Origin: Sorangium aterium
GTDB lineage: Bacteria > Myxococcota_A > Polyangia > Polyangiales > Polyangiaceae
Assembly: GCF_028368935.1 (NCBI RefSeq)
Contig: NZ_JAQNDK010000002.1
Coordinates: 1,488,001-1,552,000 of the forward strand
Direction of reading: 5' to 3'
Length of the DNA: 64,000 nucleotides
Under the pieces are notes generated by a model. It was not told where the DNA came from and did not search any database. It was given only the letters and a program-made list of their open reading frames with translations. Every line of letters starts with the position of its first letter. The stretch's first letter is position 1. Below are positions 33,512-41,154 of this stretch, one piece after another. Both the position numbers and the translations under genes were made by a program.

Positions 33512-34450
33512 TCAGCTCAGCTCGTCGAGCACCTCGGCGAGCGATGTGGCGACGATGGCCCGCTCCAGCCATCGCTCCAGTGCCTCCGGATCCTGCTCGG
33601 CCAGGATGCGCTCACGCGCGGCGTCCGGCACGGCGATGCCGCGGACCCTGAGCGCGGTCAGCACGGCCCGCGCCGCCTCCTCCGCGCGCCCCTGGGCGCG
33701 CCCCTCGTCACGACCTTCCTTCCGCTCCTCGGCGCGGAGCTTCTGCTCGTACTCCTTGAACCACGCCCGGATCTCTGCGCTCACATCGTCCTCCTCGTCG
33801 GTCGTCGGCTCCTGGATTCCGTGCCGGAAGTGTACCAGCAGCGGCGTGGCGACGCTCTTCTCCCAGGCGTCGTCTGGCAGTGCCGCCAGATCCGCCAGCG
33901 CCTCGCGCAAGCGGCGGCCTGAGCCGAGCAGCCGGAGCAGCAGGGTTGCGCGCGTCCGGGGCAGCTCTGAGAGCACCACCACGCGCATCACCAGGCCCGG
34001 TACGGCGTGGTAGACGCCGGCTTGCGCCGGCTCGCACCGGTAGGCGTCGAGCACCGTCTCGGGACGCCCCGGGCCGATGACGACCAGCGCAGGGAAGGCC
34101 ACCGCCGGCTGCGGCGGTGCGTCTGTGTCCTCGTCCGGCGCGACGGAGCGCGCTGCAGAGCGGGCGCGGCGCTCGAGCTCGTGGTGCCATGTGAGCTGCT
34201 TGCGCAGGCATTGCCGGACCTGACGAAGGCCCGGCGTGCCGTGAAATGGTTCGAACAGGCTCGGCTCCGCCGAGAGCTCGCCGAGCAGGCCCATGCCGGC
34301 GCGTTCGGATTCCCGCGCAGGATCAGGCACGCTGTAGACATCGATCTTCTGTGTCGCCGCCAGCACCTCGACCTCGGTCTCGGCCGCCGAGACGAGGCTC
34401 AGCCCGTCGCGCAGCAAGCTCTTGGTGAACTGGTCGGAGCGGTTATGCAT
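33512..34450 (-). CDS. Rpn/PD-(D/E)xK nuclease-like protein
   Basis: 312 residues. The N-terminal block SAAETEVEVLAATQKIDVY recalls the nuclease core of Rpn-type (recombination-promoting nuclease, formerly transposase_31) proteins, followed by ELLGELSAEPSLFEPFHGTP-like elements. The C-terminal third has the charged, helical tail of this group (KEYEQKLRAEERKEGRDEGRAQ) and ends in ERWLERAIVATSLAEVL. Such genes are numerous in large myxobacterial and cyanobacterial genomes. Nuclease activity is inferred. Confidence 0.7.
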   Translation of the reverse strand: MHNRSDQFTKSLLRDGLSLVSAAETEVEVLAATQKIDVYSVPDPARESERAGMGLLGELSAEPSLFEPFHGTPGLRQVRQCLRKQLTWHHELERRARSAARSVAPDEDTDAPPQPAVAFPALVVIGPGRPETVLDAYRCEPAQAGVYHAVPGLVMRVVVLSELPRTRATLLLRLLGSGRRLREALADLAALPDDAWEKSVATPLLVHFRHGIQEPTTDEEDDVSAEIRAWFKEYEQKLRAEERKEGRDEGRAQGRAEEAARAVLTALRVRGIAVPDAARERILAEQDPEALERWLERAIVATSLAEVLDELS

Positions 34451-34975
34451 TCGCGAGAGACTTTAACCCACCGTCGCGGCATGAGCCAGCATGTTTCAAT
34501 GGGTCGGGGCGAGTCAGAGAGTCGTCGCGTCGCGCTACGAGATTGCAGATGCGTTCGTAATGCGACATGGGAGCACGAGCAATTGCCGTCAGGTGGAGCC
34601 AGTCGTGTGGAAATCGTATTCGGTCGCGCGAGATATCCTGTCGACTGGGGGAATGAGCACTTTGGCCTCCGGGGCGGTCGGCATGTCGACGAGCGGAGCG
34701 GCGAGGGGACTCTCTTCGGTGCCGCTCATGGGGGCGATCCGACCCAGGTCGGGTTCGCGCCTTCGCTGGTGCGACCAGCCTCGATCGCGCTCGGCAGACG
34801 CGAAGATCCGCCTGACAGAAGCCGCAGACCCCGGTAGTATCCGCACCATGCGGGGCAGTTCAGGAGGCGTGACCGCGACCGAACGGCGGGCGCATCGGGC
34901 AGGCCCGCGACGGCGGTACGAGGCGGGGCACCGCTTGAGGAGCCGCGACGCCGCGACCGTGTGGAGACATTCAAG
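34451..34975. other. Divergent intergenic region
   Basis: 525 bp between the divergent Rpn-like and MBL-like genes. Several short ORFs cross it, none with recognisable features. No repeat or palindrome stands out. Confidence 0.4.
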
Positions 34976-35710
34976 ATGTTCGAGTACAGCCCCGCATGGC
35001 CGCATGGCGAGGTTCAGGACGCATTCCCAGAGGTCTTTTACGTCATGGGTACGAACAGGACTCACCACGCCGGGATCGATCTCCAGACGAGCCGCACGAT
35101 GACCGTGCTCCGACAGAACCGAGAGCTCACGCTCGTGAACACCGTGCGCCTGACCGAGGAAGGGCTGCGCCAGCTCGACGCCCTCGGCAGGGTCCGCCAC
35201 ATCGTGCGGCTCGGTGCATTCCACGGCCGAGACGATCCCTTCTACCGTGACCGCTACGGCGCCACCCTCTGGGCGCTTCCCGAGGCTGTGGCGGCCGATG
35301 GCCGGCCTGCCGACCGAGCGCTCGCAGCAGGAGGCCCGTTCCCGGCGCACGGAGGCATCGTGTTCGTGTTCACGACGGCGCGGTTCCCGGAAGCCGCCGT
35401 TTTGCTGCCGGGGGAGGGCGGAATCCTCATCACCTGCGACGCTGTCCAGAACTGGTCACACGTCGATGCCTTCTTTTCCGATGAAACGGGCGCGCTGTTC
35501 GTCGCCCAAGGGTTGATCGGCGTGGCGAGCATCCCGGCGACCTGGCGAGAGGCGTGCGCTCCCGACGTTTCTGATTTTCGCCGCCTCGCCGACCTGCCGT
35601 TTCACCATCTCATCAGCGCCCATGGTGAGCCGCTTCGTGACGACGCCAAGAAGCTGCTCCATGCCCGCATGGAGGAGGTGCTTCGCCTGCGAGAACAGGA
35701 GCCGATGTGA
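34976..35710 (+). CDS. Metallo-beta-lactamase-fold-like protein (DUF4336-like)
   Basis: 244 residues from ATG 34976 (GGAG 9 nt upstream); an in-frame GTG at 34961 is possible. The pattern TVRLTEEGLRQLDALG, IVRLGAFHGRDDPFY, ILITCDAVQNW and HLISAHGEPLRDDA follows the order of MBL-fold elements, but the HxHxDH metal site is reduced to HGRDD, so metal binding may be partial. It resembles DUF4336-type proteins. Function unknown. Confidence 0.65.
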   Translation: MFEYSPAWPHGEVQDAFPEVFYVMGTNRTHHAGIDLQTSRTMTVLRQNRELTLVNTVRLTEEGLRQLDALGRVRHIVRLGAFHGRDDPFYRDRYGATLWALPEAVAADGRPADRALAAGGPFPAHGGIVFVFTTARFPEAAVLLPGEGGILITCDAVQNWSHVDAFFSDETGALFVAQGLIGVASIPATWREACAPDVSDFRRLADLPFHHLISAHGEPLRDDAKKLLHARMEEVLRLREQEPM

Positions 35711-35865
35711 CGCTGCTGATGCATCGAAGATGGCGATGGCCTGACGCGGGAGGAGCGCGTCGAGCTCTTCACCAGCCGCTGTTCCTCTTCACGGTGGAAC
35801 CGCACGATGAACTGTGGCCCGATGATGACAGGCTACAGCTCGAGGGGTGATGAGAGCTTGTTGGT

Positions 35866-36264
35866 ATGTCGGGCACCTGGATTGACCTGTCGGACAGAGA
35901 GGCAGCCAGCGACGACGTCGCTGAGGCGCGTTCTCAGTGTTCTTTCTGTCGACGCGGGGTGGCCGTCCTCGAGCGCCTCATCGCTGCCGCTGATGTCAGC
36001 ATTTGCAGCGCTTGCGTTCACGAATGTGCCCGCCGTCTTCGCCGCCATAATGTCCTCGGATGGCGCCCCTGGTGGCGATTCTGGGAGGACGGCGAGCCGA
36101 GCAAGACGCGGACAGGGCTCAGCTATCGGGACCCGCATCTTGCGTGCGCGTTCTGCAAGCGTTCGCTGGTCGATGTGCCCGCGCTGTTAGGGGTCGGCCG
36201 GATCAACATCTGCAGTGCCTGCGTGCGTCTCTGCATGGAGATCCTTCGCGAGGAACCTCGGTGA
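35866..36264 (+). CDS. Stand-alone double ClpX-type zinc-finger protein
   Basis: 132 residues. Two complete zinc-binding domains of the ClpX type are visible: C25-x2-C28-x18-C47-x2-C50 (CSFCRRGVAVLERLI, then ICSACVHEC) and C94-x2-C97-x18-C116-x2-C119 (CAFCKRSLVDVPALL, then ICSACVRLC). The x18 spacing equals that of ClpX. A Trp-rich linker (GWRPWWRFWED) joins them. There is no AAA+ domain. In ClpX this module dimerises and binds adaptors and substrates, so a regulator of ClpXP is a reasonable guess. Confidence 0.85.
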   Translation: MSGTWIDLSDREAASDDVAEARSQCSFCRRGVAVLERLIAAADVSICSACVHECARRLRRHNVLGWRPWWRFWEDGEPSKTRTGLSYRDPHLACAFCKRSLVDVPALLGVGRINICSACVRLCMEILREEPR

Positions 36265-36295
36265 ACCGATCCGCCCAGATTGTGCGCCGACGACT
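36249..36295 (+). repeat. Direct repeat, copy 1, spanning the zinc-finger stop codon
   Basis: About 45 bp beginning CGAGGAAC and containing GGTGAACCGATCCGCC, roughly 85% identical to 36640-36686. The TGA of the zinc-finger gene lies inside this copy. Confidence 0.8.
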
Positions 36296-36427
36296 AGAGA
36301 CATCCTTGAACACGGCCGTCTGCCATTCGCGGAGCTCCAGGATGGTGCGTGGCGCCGCCAGGATCATCAGCGGCCGGGGTGCGCCGCCCGCTGGACCGTG
36401 TGGCGCCGAGCTGACATACAAAGCTGC

Positions 36428-36610
36428 GTGGGTACCTCACAGGACGCGCTCTGGTTCCTGAACAATCTGGTGTTCATCCGGATTGCGGGAGCCGCGACAG
36501 GCGGGCGCCTCTGTGTGGTGGAACTGCACGGTGGGCCCGGCGATACGGTCCCACTCCACCGGCACGGCCCGAAAGGAACACGGCGGAGGCGTGTTGGAGG
36601 GGATCGATGA
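36428..36610 (+). pseudogene. Truncated cupin-domain gene
   Basis: 60 codons from GTG 36428: DALWFLNNLVFIRIAGAATG, LCVVELHGGPGDTVPLHRHGP, then a stop at 36608. This is the start of a cupin protein up to the first metal-binding His motif (PLHRH), after which the frame breaks into Arg/Gly-rich sequence. The rest of the barrel is missing. It is flanked by the direct repeats. Confidence 0.5.
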
Positions 36611-36639
36611 CCGCAGGCCTCGGGGGATGTGCTCCGGGG

Positions 36640-36686
36640 CCGAGGAATCCCGGTGAACCGATCCGCCAGGACTGCGCGCCGAGGGC
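36640..36686 (+). repeat. Direct repeat, copy 2
   Basis: Second copy of the sequence at 36249-36295, with GAGGAATCCC in place of GAGGAACCTC before the shared GGTGAACCGATCCGCC. It looks like the 3' end of a second zinc-finger gene copy (E-E-S-R-stop) whose body is gone. Confidence 0.75.
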
Positions 36687-36729
36687 TCGGAATAGCTTGT
36701 CGCCGTGGATGGTTGACGTTGCCTGACCC

Positions 36730-37329
36730 ATGACCCCCCCGACCCTTGGTCACCGCGCGCGGGAAGCGCTCCTCCTGTGCATGGCGGTGCCCTTCCTCGG
36801 GATCCTGTTCGGCGGGATCTACTCCGTGCCCGCGCTCCAGCTCAGCCGCGGGCGCGATCCCTGGCTCAGCCTTCTCCTGCTGTCCGGCCTCGCCCTCACC
36901 GTGTTCGGCGCCGGGTCTCTCCTGCGAATCCCGGCCGGCCTCCTGGGAGGCGTCTACGTGGTAGCAGCGGTCGCCCTCTTCGTGGTCCGGAGGGCCTACG
37001 GCGGGCTCGATGGGAATCTGGAGCGCTTTGGCATCGTGCACCTGTTCGCGCTGGCGCTGGTTTCCTTCGCGCACAGGCGCCGCTCAGCGATCATGGTGAG
37101 AACGTGGGCGGACTCGTCGCAGTGCCCGGGTTCGTCGAAAGCGGCTGCTCGAAATGCGGCCTCGGCGAGGGCGCAGCCCTCTGGTTCCGGGACAACGTTG
37201 TTCACGCGACAGAGATCACGCTCTCGGAACGCTGCGGCGAGTGGGAGCGGCTCGAACCTCCCTCTGGCTGGATGCGCTTCTGGTCACGCCGTGTGGCAGG
37301 TAGCGCGAACGAGGATCGCCTCGAGCTGA
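36730..37329 (+). CDS. Membrane protein, C-terminal part probably not native
   Basis: 199 codons. The first 115 residues are a membrane protein with hydrophobic segments ALLLCMAVPFLGILFGGIY, LSLLLLSGLALTVFGAG, GLLGGVYVVAAVALFVV and IVHLFALALVSFA. After about 37085 the frame runs 220 bp into the PP2C gene and becomes Ser/Arg-rich, so the original stop was probably lost by a frameshift, or the two genes truly overlap. No family recognised. Confidence 0.5.
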   Translation: MTPPTLGHRAREALLLCMAVPFLGILFGGIYSVPALQLSRGRDPWLSLLLLSGLALTVFGAGSLLRIPAGLLGGVYVVAAVALFVVRRAYGGLDGNLERFGIVHLFALALVSFAHRRRSAIMVRTWADSSQCPGSSKAAARNAASARAQPSGSGTTLFTRQRSRSRNAAASGSGSNLPLAGCASGHAVWQVARTRIASS

Positions 37330-37883
37330 GCTGCCGTGGCGATCGGTGGACCGTGGCCATCGCCGACGGGGCGGGTGGGCTCTCGGGCGGCGCGGCCGCC
37401 GCCCGCTCGGCGACGAGCGCAATGGTGGCGCTCGGCGCCGAGATGGAGCTCGACGCGGACGGCTGGTGCGAGCGCCTCAGCCAGCTCGACCGTGAGCTGG
37501 AAGCGGAGCCCAGATGTGGCGAGACGACCCTCGTTGTGGTCCAGGTGAGCCGAGGCGAGCTCTGGGGCGCCAGCGTGGGGGACTCCGGCGCGCTCCTCGT
37601 CACGCCCGACGGACCGATCGAGCTGACGGCGGCGCAGAGCCGCAAGCCGCTGGCCGGCAGCGGCGCGTGCAGGCCCGCGATCATTCCCCGCCAACCGCTC
37701 TCGGGACGCCTCCTGGTCGCCACCGATGGCCTGCTGAAGTACACTTCGCTGGCGACCACCAACGCTCTTGCGCGCACAGGTGACGTGAAATCGGCGGTCG
37801 AGGCGTTGATCCAGGCGGCGGCTCTTCCATCCGGCAACCTGCAGGACGATGTCGCGGTGGTGCTCGGCGAGCGCGTCGGCTGA
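37104..37883 (+). CDS. PP2C-family serine/threonine phosphatase
   Basis: 259 residues from GTG 37104. The start is uncertain; an ATG at 37272 just before the catalytic domain is possible. PP2C motifs are in order: GSANEDRLEL, VAIADGAGGLSGGAAAA (metal Asp), CGETTLVVVQ, WGASVGDSGALLV, LLVATDGLLKYTS and the final DDVAVVL, which holds the last metal Asp. These are manganese- or magnesium-dependent phosphatases that reverse Ser/Thr kinases, which are numerous in myxobacteria. No kinase is adjacent. Confidence 0.88.
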   Translation: MGGLVAVPGFVESGCSKCGLGEGAALWFRDNVVHATEITLSERCGEWERLEPPSGWMRFWSRRVAGSANEDRLELSCRGDRWTVAIADGAGGLSGGAAAARSATSAMVALGAEMELDADGWCERLSQLDRELEAEPRCGETTLVVVQVSRGELWGASVGDSGALLVTPDGPIELTAAQSRKPLAGSGACRPAIIPRQPLSGRLLVATDGLLKYTSLATTNALARTGDVKSAVEALIQAAALPSGNLQDDVAVVLGERVG

Positions 37884-37912
37884 CCTGGCGCCGCTTCGCG
37901 GCGCGGCAGGGT

Positions 37913-38010
37913 GGTGCTCGATCAGGATCACCGTGTTCCTCGCGTCCACGAGCCGGTCGATGATGCGCACCAGCAGGTCGATGTCCGAGAGGTGCAGCCC
38001 GGTGGCGGCG
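37913..38010 (-). pseudogene. UvrA C-terminal fragment
   Basis: The minus strand encodes TGLHLSDIDLLVRIIDRLVD then ARNTVILIEHH, which matches the H-loop region of the second ATPase of UvrA. Similarity begins abruptly in the middle of the DEPTTGLH motif and ends after IEHH. About 33 codons remain of a gene of more than 900. A 9-bp-stem hairpin (38001-38020) marks the break. Confidence 0.6.
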
Positions 38011-38150
38011 AGCCGCCACCGTAGGCCTCCTTTCTGAGCGGAGGGGCACCCTATCATGCCTCGGCGACTCGCACGCCGGCGCGCGGCCATGGCACCTGCG
38101 TCGTCGGAGCGCGGCGTCCACGGGCGGCGCGCCCGGTGTTCGGCCGGCGC

Positions 38151-38810
38151 TCAGCCCTGCTTGCGGGGCGCCTTGAGCGAGAGCTTCAGCAGCACGTCGT
38201 CGCGGATCAGATCGTCCTGCTTGCCCGGATAGACGATGCCGAAATCCTTGCGGTTGATCACGAACTCGGCGCTGCCCGAGACGGCGTCGGCGCCCTCGGT
38301 GATGGTCGCCGGGAAGGTGATGGTCTTCTTCACGCCGTGCAGATCGAGCTCGCCGGTGACGGTATGCGTCGCGCCGTTCTCGCCGCCGGCCTTGATCTCG
38401 GTCGAGGTGAACGTGGCCTTCGGGTACTTCTCGACGTCGAAGAAGTCCGGCGACTTGAGGTGGCCGTCGAGCTTCTCGGCGTCGGTCTTCACCGACGACG
38501 CGTCGGCCTCGATGGTGAGCTTGCCGCCCGCGGCCTTGCCGCCGGCGAGCGTGATCGAGCCCGAGACCTTCTCGAATTTGCCCTCGTGTTTGCCCGTGAC
38601 CTTCGAGCCGACGAAGCCGATGGTCGAGGCGGCCGCGTCGATGGGCAGCGTCTCGGCGGGGCCCGAGGGCGCGGCGGCGGCCTGGGTCTGCGCGGGCACG
38701 GCGGTCGAGATGGTCGCCTTGGGCTTGTCCTTGGTCGGATCTTCGCACCCCGCGAGCGAGAGCAAGAGCGCGGCGGGGAGGGCGATGCGAGCGAAACGAG
38801 CGGTGAACAT
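38151..38810 (-). CDS. YceI family lipoprotein
   Basis: 219 residues from ATG 38810 (AAGGAG 10 nt upstream). Lipoprotein signal (RIALPAALLLSLAGC), an Ala/Thr linker, then the YceI lipocalin-like barrel: STIGFVGSKVTGKHEGKF, SSVKTDAEKLDGHLKSPDFFDVEKYPKATF and the terminal strands. YceI proteins bind isoprenoid-type lipids in the periplasm. It ends a unit downstream of the dioxygenase gene on the same strand (21 bp apart). Confidence 0.92.
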   Translation of the reverse strand: MFTARFARIALPAALLLSLAGCEDPTKDKPKATISTAVPAQTQAAAAPSGPAETLPIDAAASTIGFVGSKVTGKHEGKFEKVSGSITLAGGKAAGGKLTIEADASSVKTDAEKLDGHLKSPDFFDVEKYPKATFTSTEIKAGGENGATHTVTGELDLHGVKKTITFPATITEGADAVSGSAEFVINRKDFGIVYPGKQDDLIRDDVLLKLSLKAPRKQG

Positions 38811-38831
38811 GAGAGACAATCTCCTTATCTG

Positions 38832-39776
38832 TCAGCCAAACTGCACAGAACGTCTCGTGAACGAGCCATAGGTGAGCCCCGTGATGGGGAACTGCACAGG
38901 CTCGCTCACGTCGATCGACGCCCCCATGGCGGCGACGACCGGCACGAAATGCTCGTGGGTCGGGAGCGCCATCCGCACTCCCGGCGCGCGGGCGCGGTAC
39001 TCGACGAGCGCGCCCACGTCGCGGCGCGAGAGGACCTCGGCGCACCATGCGTCGAACTCCGTGGCCCAGGGCTGCGCGACCGCATCTCCGCGCCAGTCTG
39101 CCGCGCGGAGGTTATGGGTCAAGAAACCGCTGCCGACGATCAACACCCCCTCGTCGCGGAGCGGGGCGAGCGCTCTCCCCATCTCGAGGAGCGGAGCTGG
39201 AGAGAGCGTCGGCAAAGAGATCTGGAGCACCGGGACATCCGCGCCCGGGTACATGCAGACGAGCGGCACATAGGCGCCGTGATCGAGCCCGCGGCGAGGA
39301 GCCTCGGCGACCGGCCCCAGCGGGCCGAGCAGCTCGCGGACGCGCCGCGCGAGCGCGGGGGCGCCGGGCGCGGGGTACTCCACCCGATAGTACTTCTCGG
39401 GGAAGTTGTAGAAGTCGTAGACGAGGGGCACGGTCTCGGTGGCGCCGAGCGTGACCGGCGCGTCCACCCAGTGGGCCGAGATCATGAGGATCGCCGTGGG
39501 GCGCGGCACCGCCTGCGCCCAGGCGGCGAGCTCGGCGACCCACGCGCGATCGTCGAGCAGGAAGGGAGAGCCGTGCGCGAGGAACAGGGCCGGCATGCGC
39601 CCCTCGCGCGCCTTGTGCTGGGTGTCGGACATCGAACCTCTCTCGGCCGCGGTGGACGTGGAGCTCGACGCCGGAGCCGGGCCGGGCGCTGTCGACGTCG
39701 AGCGCCCGCACGCGCCGGCGATCGGTACGGCCCCGCCCGCGGCAAGGAGGAGCCTCAATGCAGCCCGGCGATCCAT
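38832..39776 (-). CDS. DODA-type extradiol ring-cleavage dioxygenase
   Basis: 314 residues. It carries an N-terminal signal (RRAALRLLLAAGGAVPIAGAC) that could be Tat- or lipoprotein-type. The catalytic pattern of class III LigB/DODA enzymes follows: LFLAHGSP, MISAHWV, LDHGAYVPL and THEHFVPVV. These His residues bind iron or zinc. Family members open catechol rings; some are quinone or DOPA dioxygenases. It is divergent from the LysR gene with 48 bp between starts, so that regulator probably controls it. Confidence 0.9.
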   Translation of the reverse strand: MDRRAALRLLLAAGGAVPIAGACGRSTSTAPGPAPASSSTSTAAERGSMSDTQHKAREGRMPALFLAHGSPFLLDDRAWVAELAAWAQAVPRPTAILMISAHWVDAPVTLGATETVPLVYDFYNFPEKYYRVEYPAPGAPALARRVRELLGPLGPVAEAPRRGLDHGAYVPLVCMYPGADVPVLQISLPTLSPAPLLEMGRALAPLRDEGVLIVGSGFLTHNLRAADWRGDAVAQPWATEFDAWCAEVLSRRDVGALVEYRARAPGVRMALPTHEHFVPVVAAMGASIDVSEPVQFPITGLTYGSFTRRSVQFG

Positions 39777-39813
39777 GTTGCGCTCACCCTAGGTCGTTTC
39801 CAGGAGTGGTACA

Positions 39814-39828
39814 ATGACCCTGCAATGA
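39814..39828 (+). other. Four-codon mini-ORF coupled to the LysR start
   Basis: ATG-ACC-CTG-CAA-TGA; its stop overlaps the LysR ATG. CAGGAG lies 7 nt upstream of this ATG, while the LysR ATG itself has no other ribosome binding site at normal distance. Translation of the LysR gene may therefore depend on termination here. Confidence 0.4.
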
Positions 39829-40784
39829 AACGCCAGGTTGCCAAAACGGAAACGATCGACGCGAATGTGACCGATTTGCGGGCCTTCTGCCTGGTGGTCG
39901 ACCTCGGATCGATCACGGCGGCCGCGAAGACGCTGGGCGAGACGAAGGGCAGCGTCAGCCGCCGCATCACGCGCCTGGAGCACGCGCTCGGGGTGGAGCT
40001 GCTCCGCCGCAGCCCGCGGCTCGTGCAGGCGACCGAGGACGGCGTGGCCTACCGGATGCGCGTCGGGCGGGCGCTCGAGCTGCTGGAGGACGCGAACGTG
40101 GCGGTGCAGCAGGCGCGCTCGAGGCCGCGCGGGCACCTGCGGGTGACGGCGCCGTTCGATCTCGGGCTGAGCATCCTGGCGCCGCTCTCGGCCGGCTTCG
40201 CGGAGCGCTTCCCCGAGATCTCGCTGGAGCTGCTGCTCACCGAGGCGCTGCTCGACTTCGACGCCCACCAGGTCGACGTGGCCCTGCGCGCGACCTCGAG
40301 CCTCCCGGACTCGTCGCTCATCGCCCACAAGCTGCAGCACATCGAGGTCGGCCTGTTCGCGGCGCCGTCCTACCTCCGCAAGCACGGGGCGGTGCGCCGG
40401 CCCGAGGACCTCGCGGGGCACCGGCTGCTGCTCGCCCAGACCGCGCGCGGGCACGCGACGATCGCGCTCTCGGCGCGCGACGGCCGCGATCGCGCGGAGC
40501 TGCGGGTGCGCGCGGCGATCTCGGCCTCCGATTTCTCCTTCTGCCGCGAGGTCGCGCTGGCCGGGGGCGGGATCGCGCTGGTCCCCGCGATCAACGTGCG
40601 GGGCGACCTCGACGCGAAGCGGCTCGTGCCGGTGCTCAAGGACTACGCGATCCACGGCGCCGCCTCCCTGTACCTCGTTCACCCGGGGACGCGCTTCCTG
40701 CCGTCCAAGATCCGCGCCTTCCGCGACTACCTGCTCGACGCGTTCGGCGTCCAGGGGCGGCGCGAGGCCGCCGCCGCGCGGTAG
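39825..40784 (+). CDS. LysR-family transcriptional regulator
   Basis: 319 residues from ATG 39825. The HTH is in residues 12-60 (LRAFCLVVDLGSITAAAKTLG then SVSRRITRLEHALGVELLRR), followed by a PBP-like effector domain (GHLRVTAPFDLG, LFAAPSYL). The ATG overlaps the stop of a four-codon ORF (39814-39828) that has its own CAGGAG. It is divergent from the dioxygenase and probably regulates it. The inducer is unknown. Confidence 0.93.
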   Translation: MKRQVAKTETIDANVTDLRAFCLVVDLGSITAAAKTLGETKGSVSRRITRLEHALGVELLRRSPRLVQATEDGVAYRMRVGRALELLEDANVAVQQARSRPRGHLRVTAPFDLGLSILAPLSAGFAERFPEISLELLLTEALLDFDAHQVDVALRATSSLPDSSLIAHKLQHIEVGLFAAPSYLRKHGAVRRPEDLAGHRLLLAQTARGHATIALSARDGRDRAELRVRAAISASDFSFCREVALAGGGIALVPAINVRGDLDAKRLVPVLKDYAIHGAASLYLVHPGTRFLPSKIRAFRDYLLDAFGVQGRREAAAAR

Positions 40785-41154
40785 CGGGCCGCCCCCGCCG
40801 CGCTCGCTCCCGCCGGAGGGAGCCGGCCGTGCTCGCGCCGGAGCAGCGGATCACCACCGGCTGTTGCTGGGGAAGCAGCGCGGCCGCGGCCCGGCCGTCG
40901 CGCCGCCGGCGGGCGCCTCGCGACGGCGGGCGCGGGCCGCTGGACCGCGCCGTCCCCAGGGCGAGCGGCGCGGCGGCATGGGCGTTGCTGGTCATGGCGA
41001 GACGCTCCCGAGGACGGACCGCGAGCCATCGGCTCGGTGAGGCCCATCCCGGGGTCTCCTGAGCGCTCCTCTCCGCCGCCGGCTGGGCGGCGGGCGGGGC
41101 GGCGCCTGGGCAGCAGCGAAACGGCACCGCTTCCAGCCGCGCACCGAGGTCCAT
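40785..41154. other. Intergenic region upstream of the transporter operon
   Basis: 370 bp. A hairpin (GCTCCC/GGGAGC, 40806-40823) just after the LysR stop could be a weak terminator without a T tract. I see no riboswitch I can name and no supported gene; a minus-strand ORF here (opening MTSNAHAAAP) has no recognisable feature. Confidence 0.4.

Larger units (their letters stand above)
36265..36729. other. Rearranged intergenic region
   Basis: 465 bp holding two direct repeat copies (36249-36295 and 36640-36686) and a cupin gene fragment between them, all listed separately. No intact gene is seen. Confidence 0.55.

Noticed and set aside
40830-41154. Minus-strand ORF (MTSNAHAAAP) or a leader peptide before the importer operon
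   Set aside because: No signal, domain or conserved leader pattern; overlaps the importer start region. Not supported.
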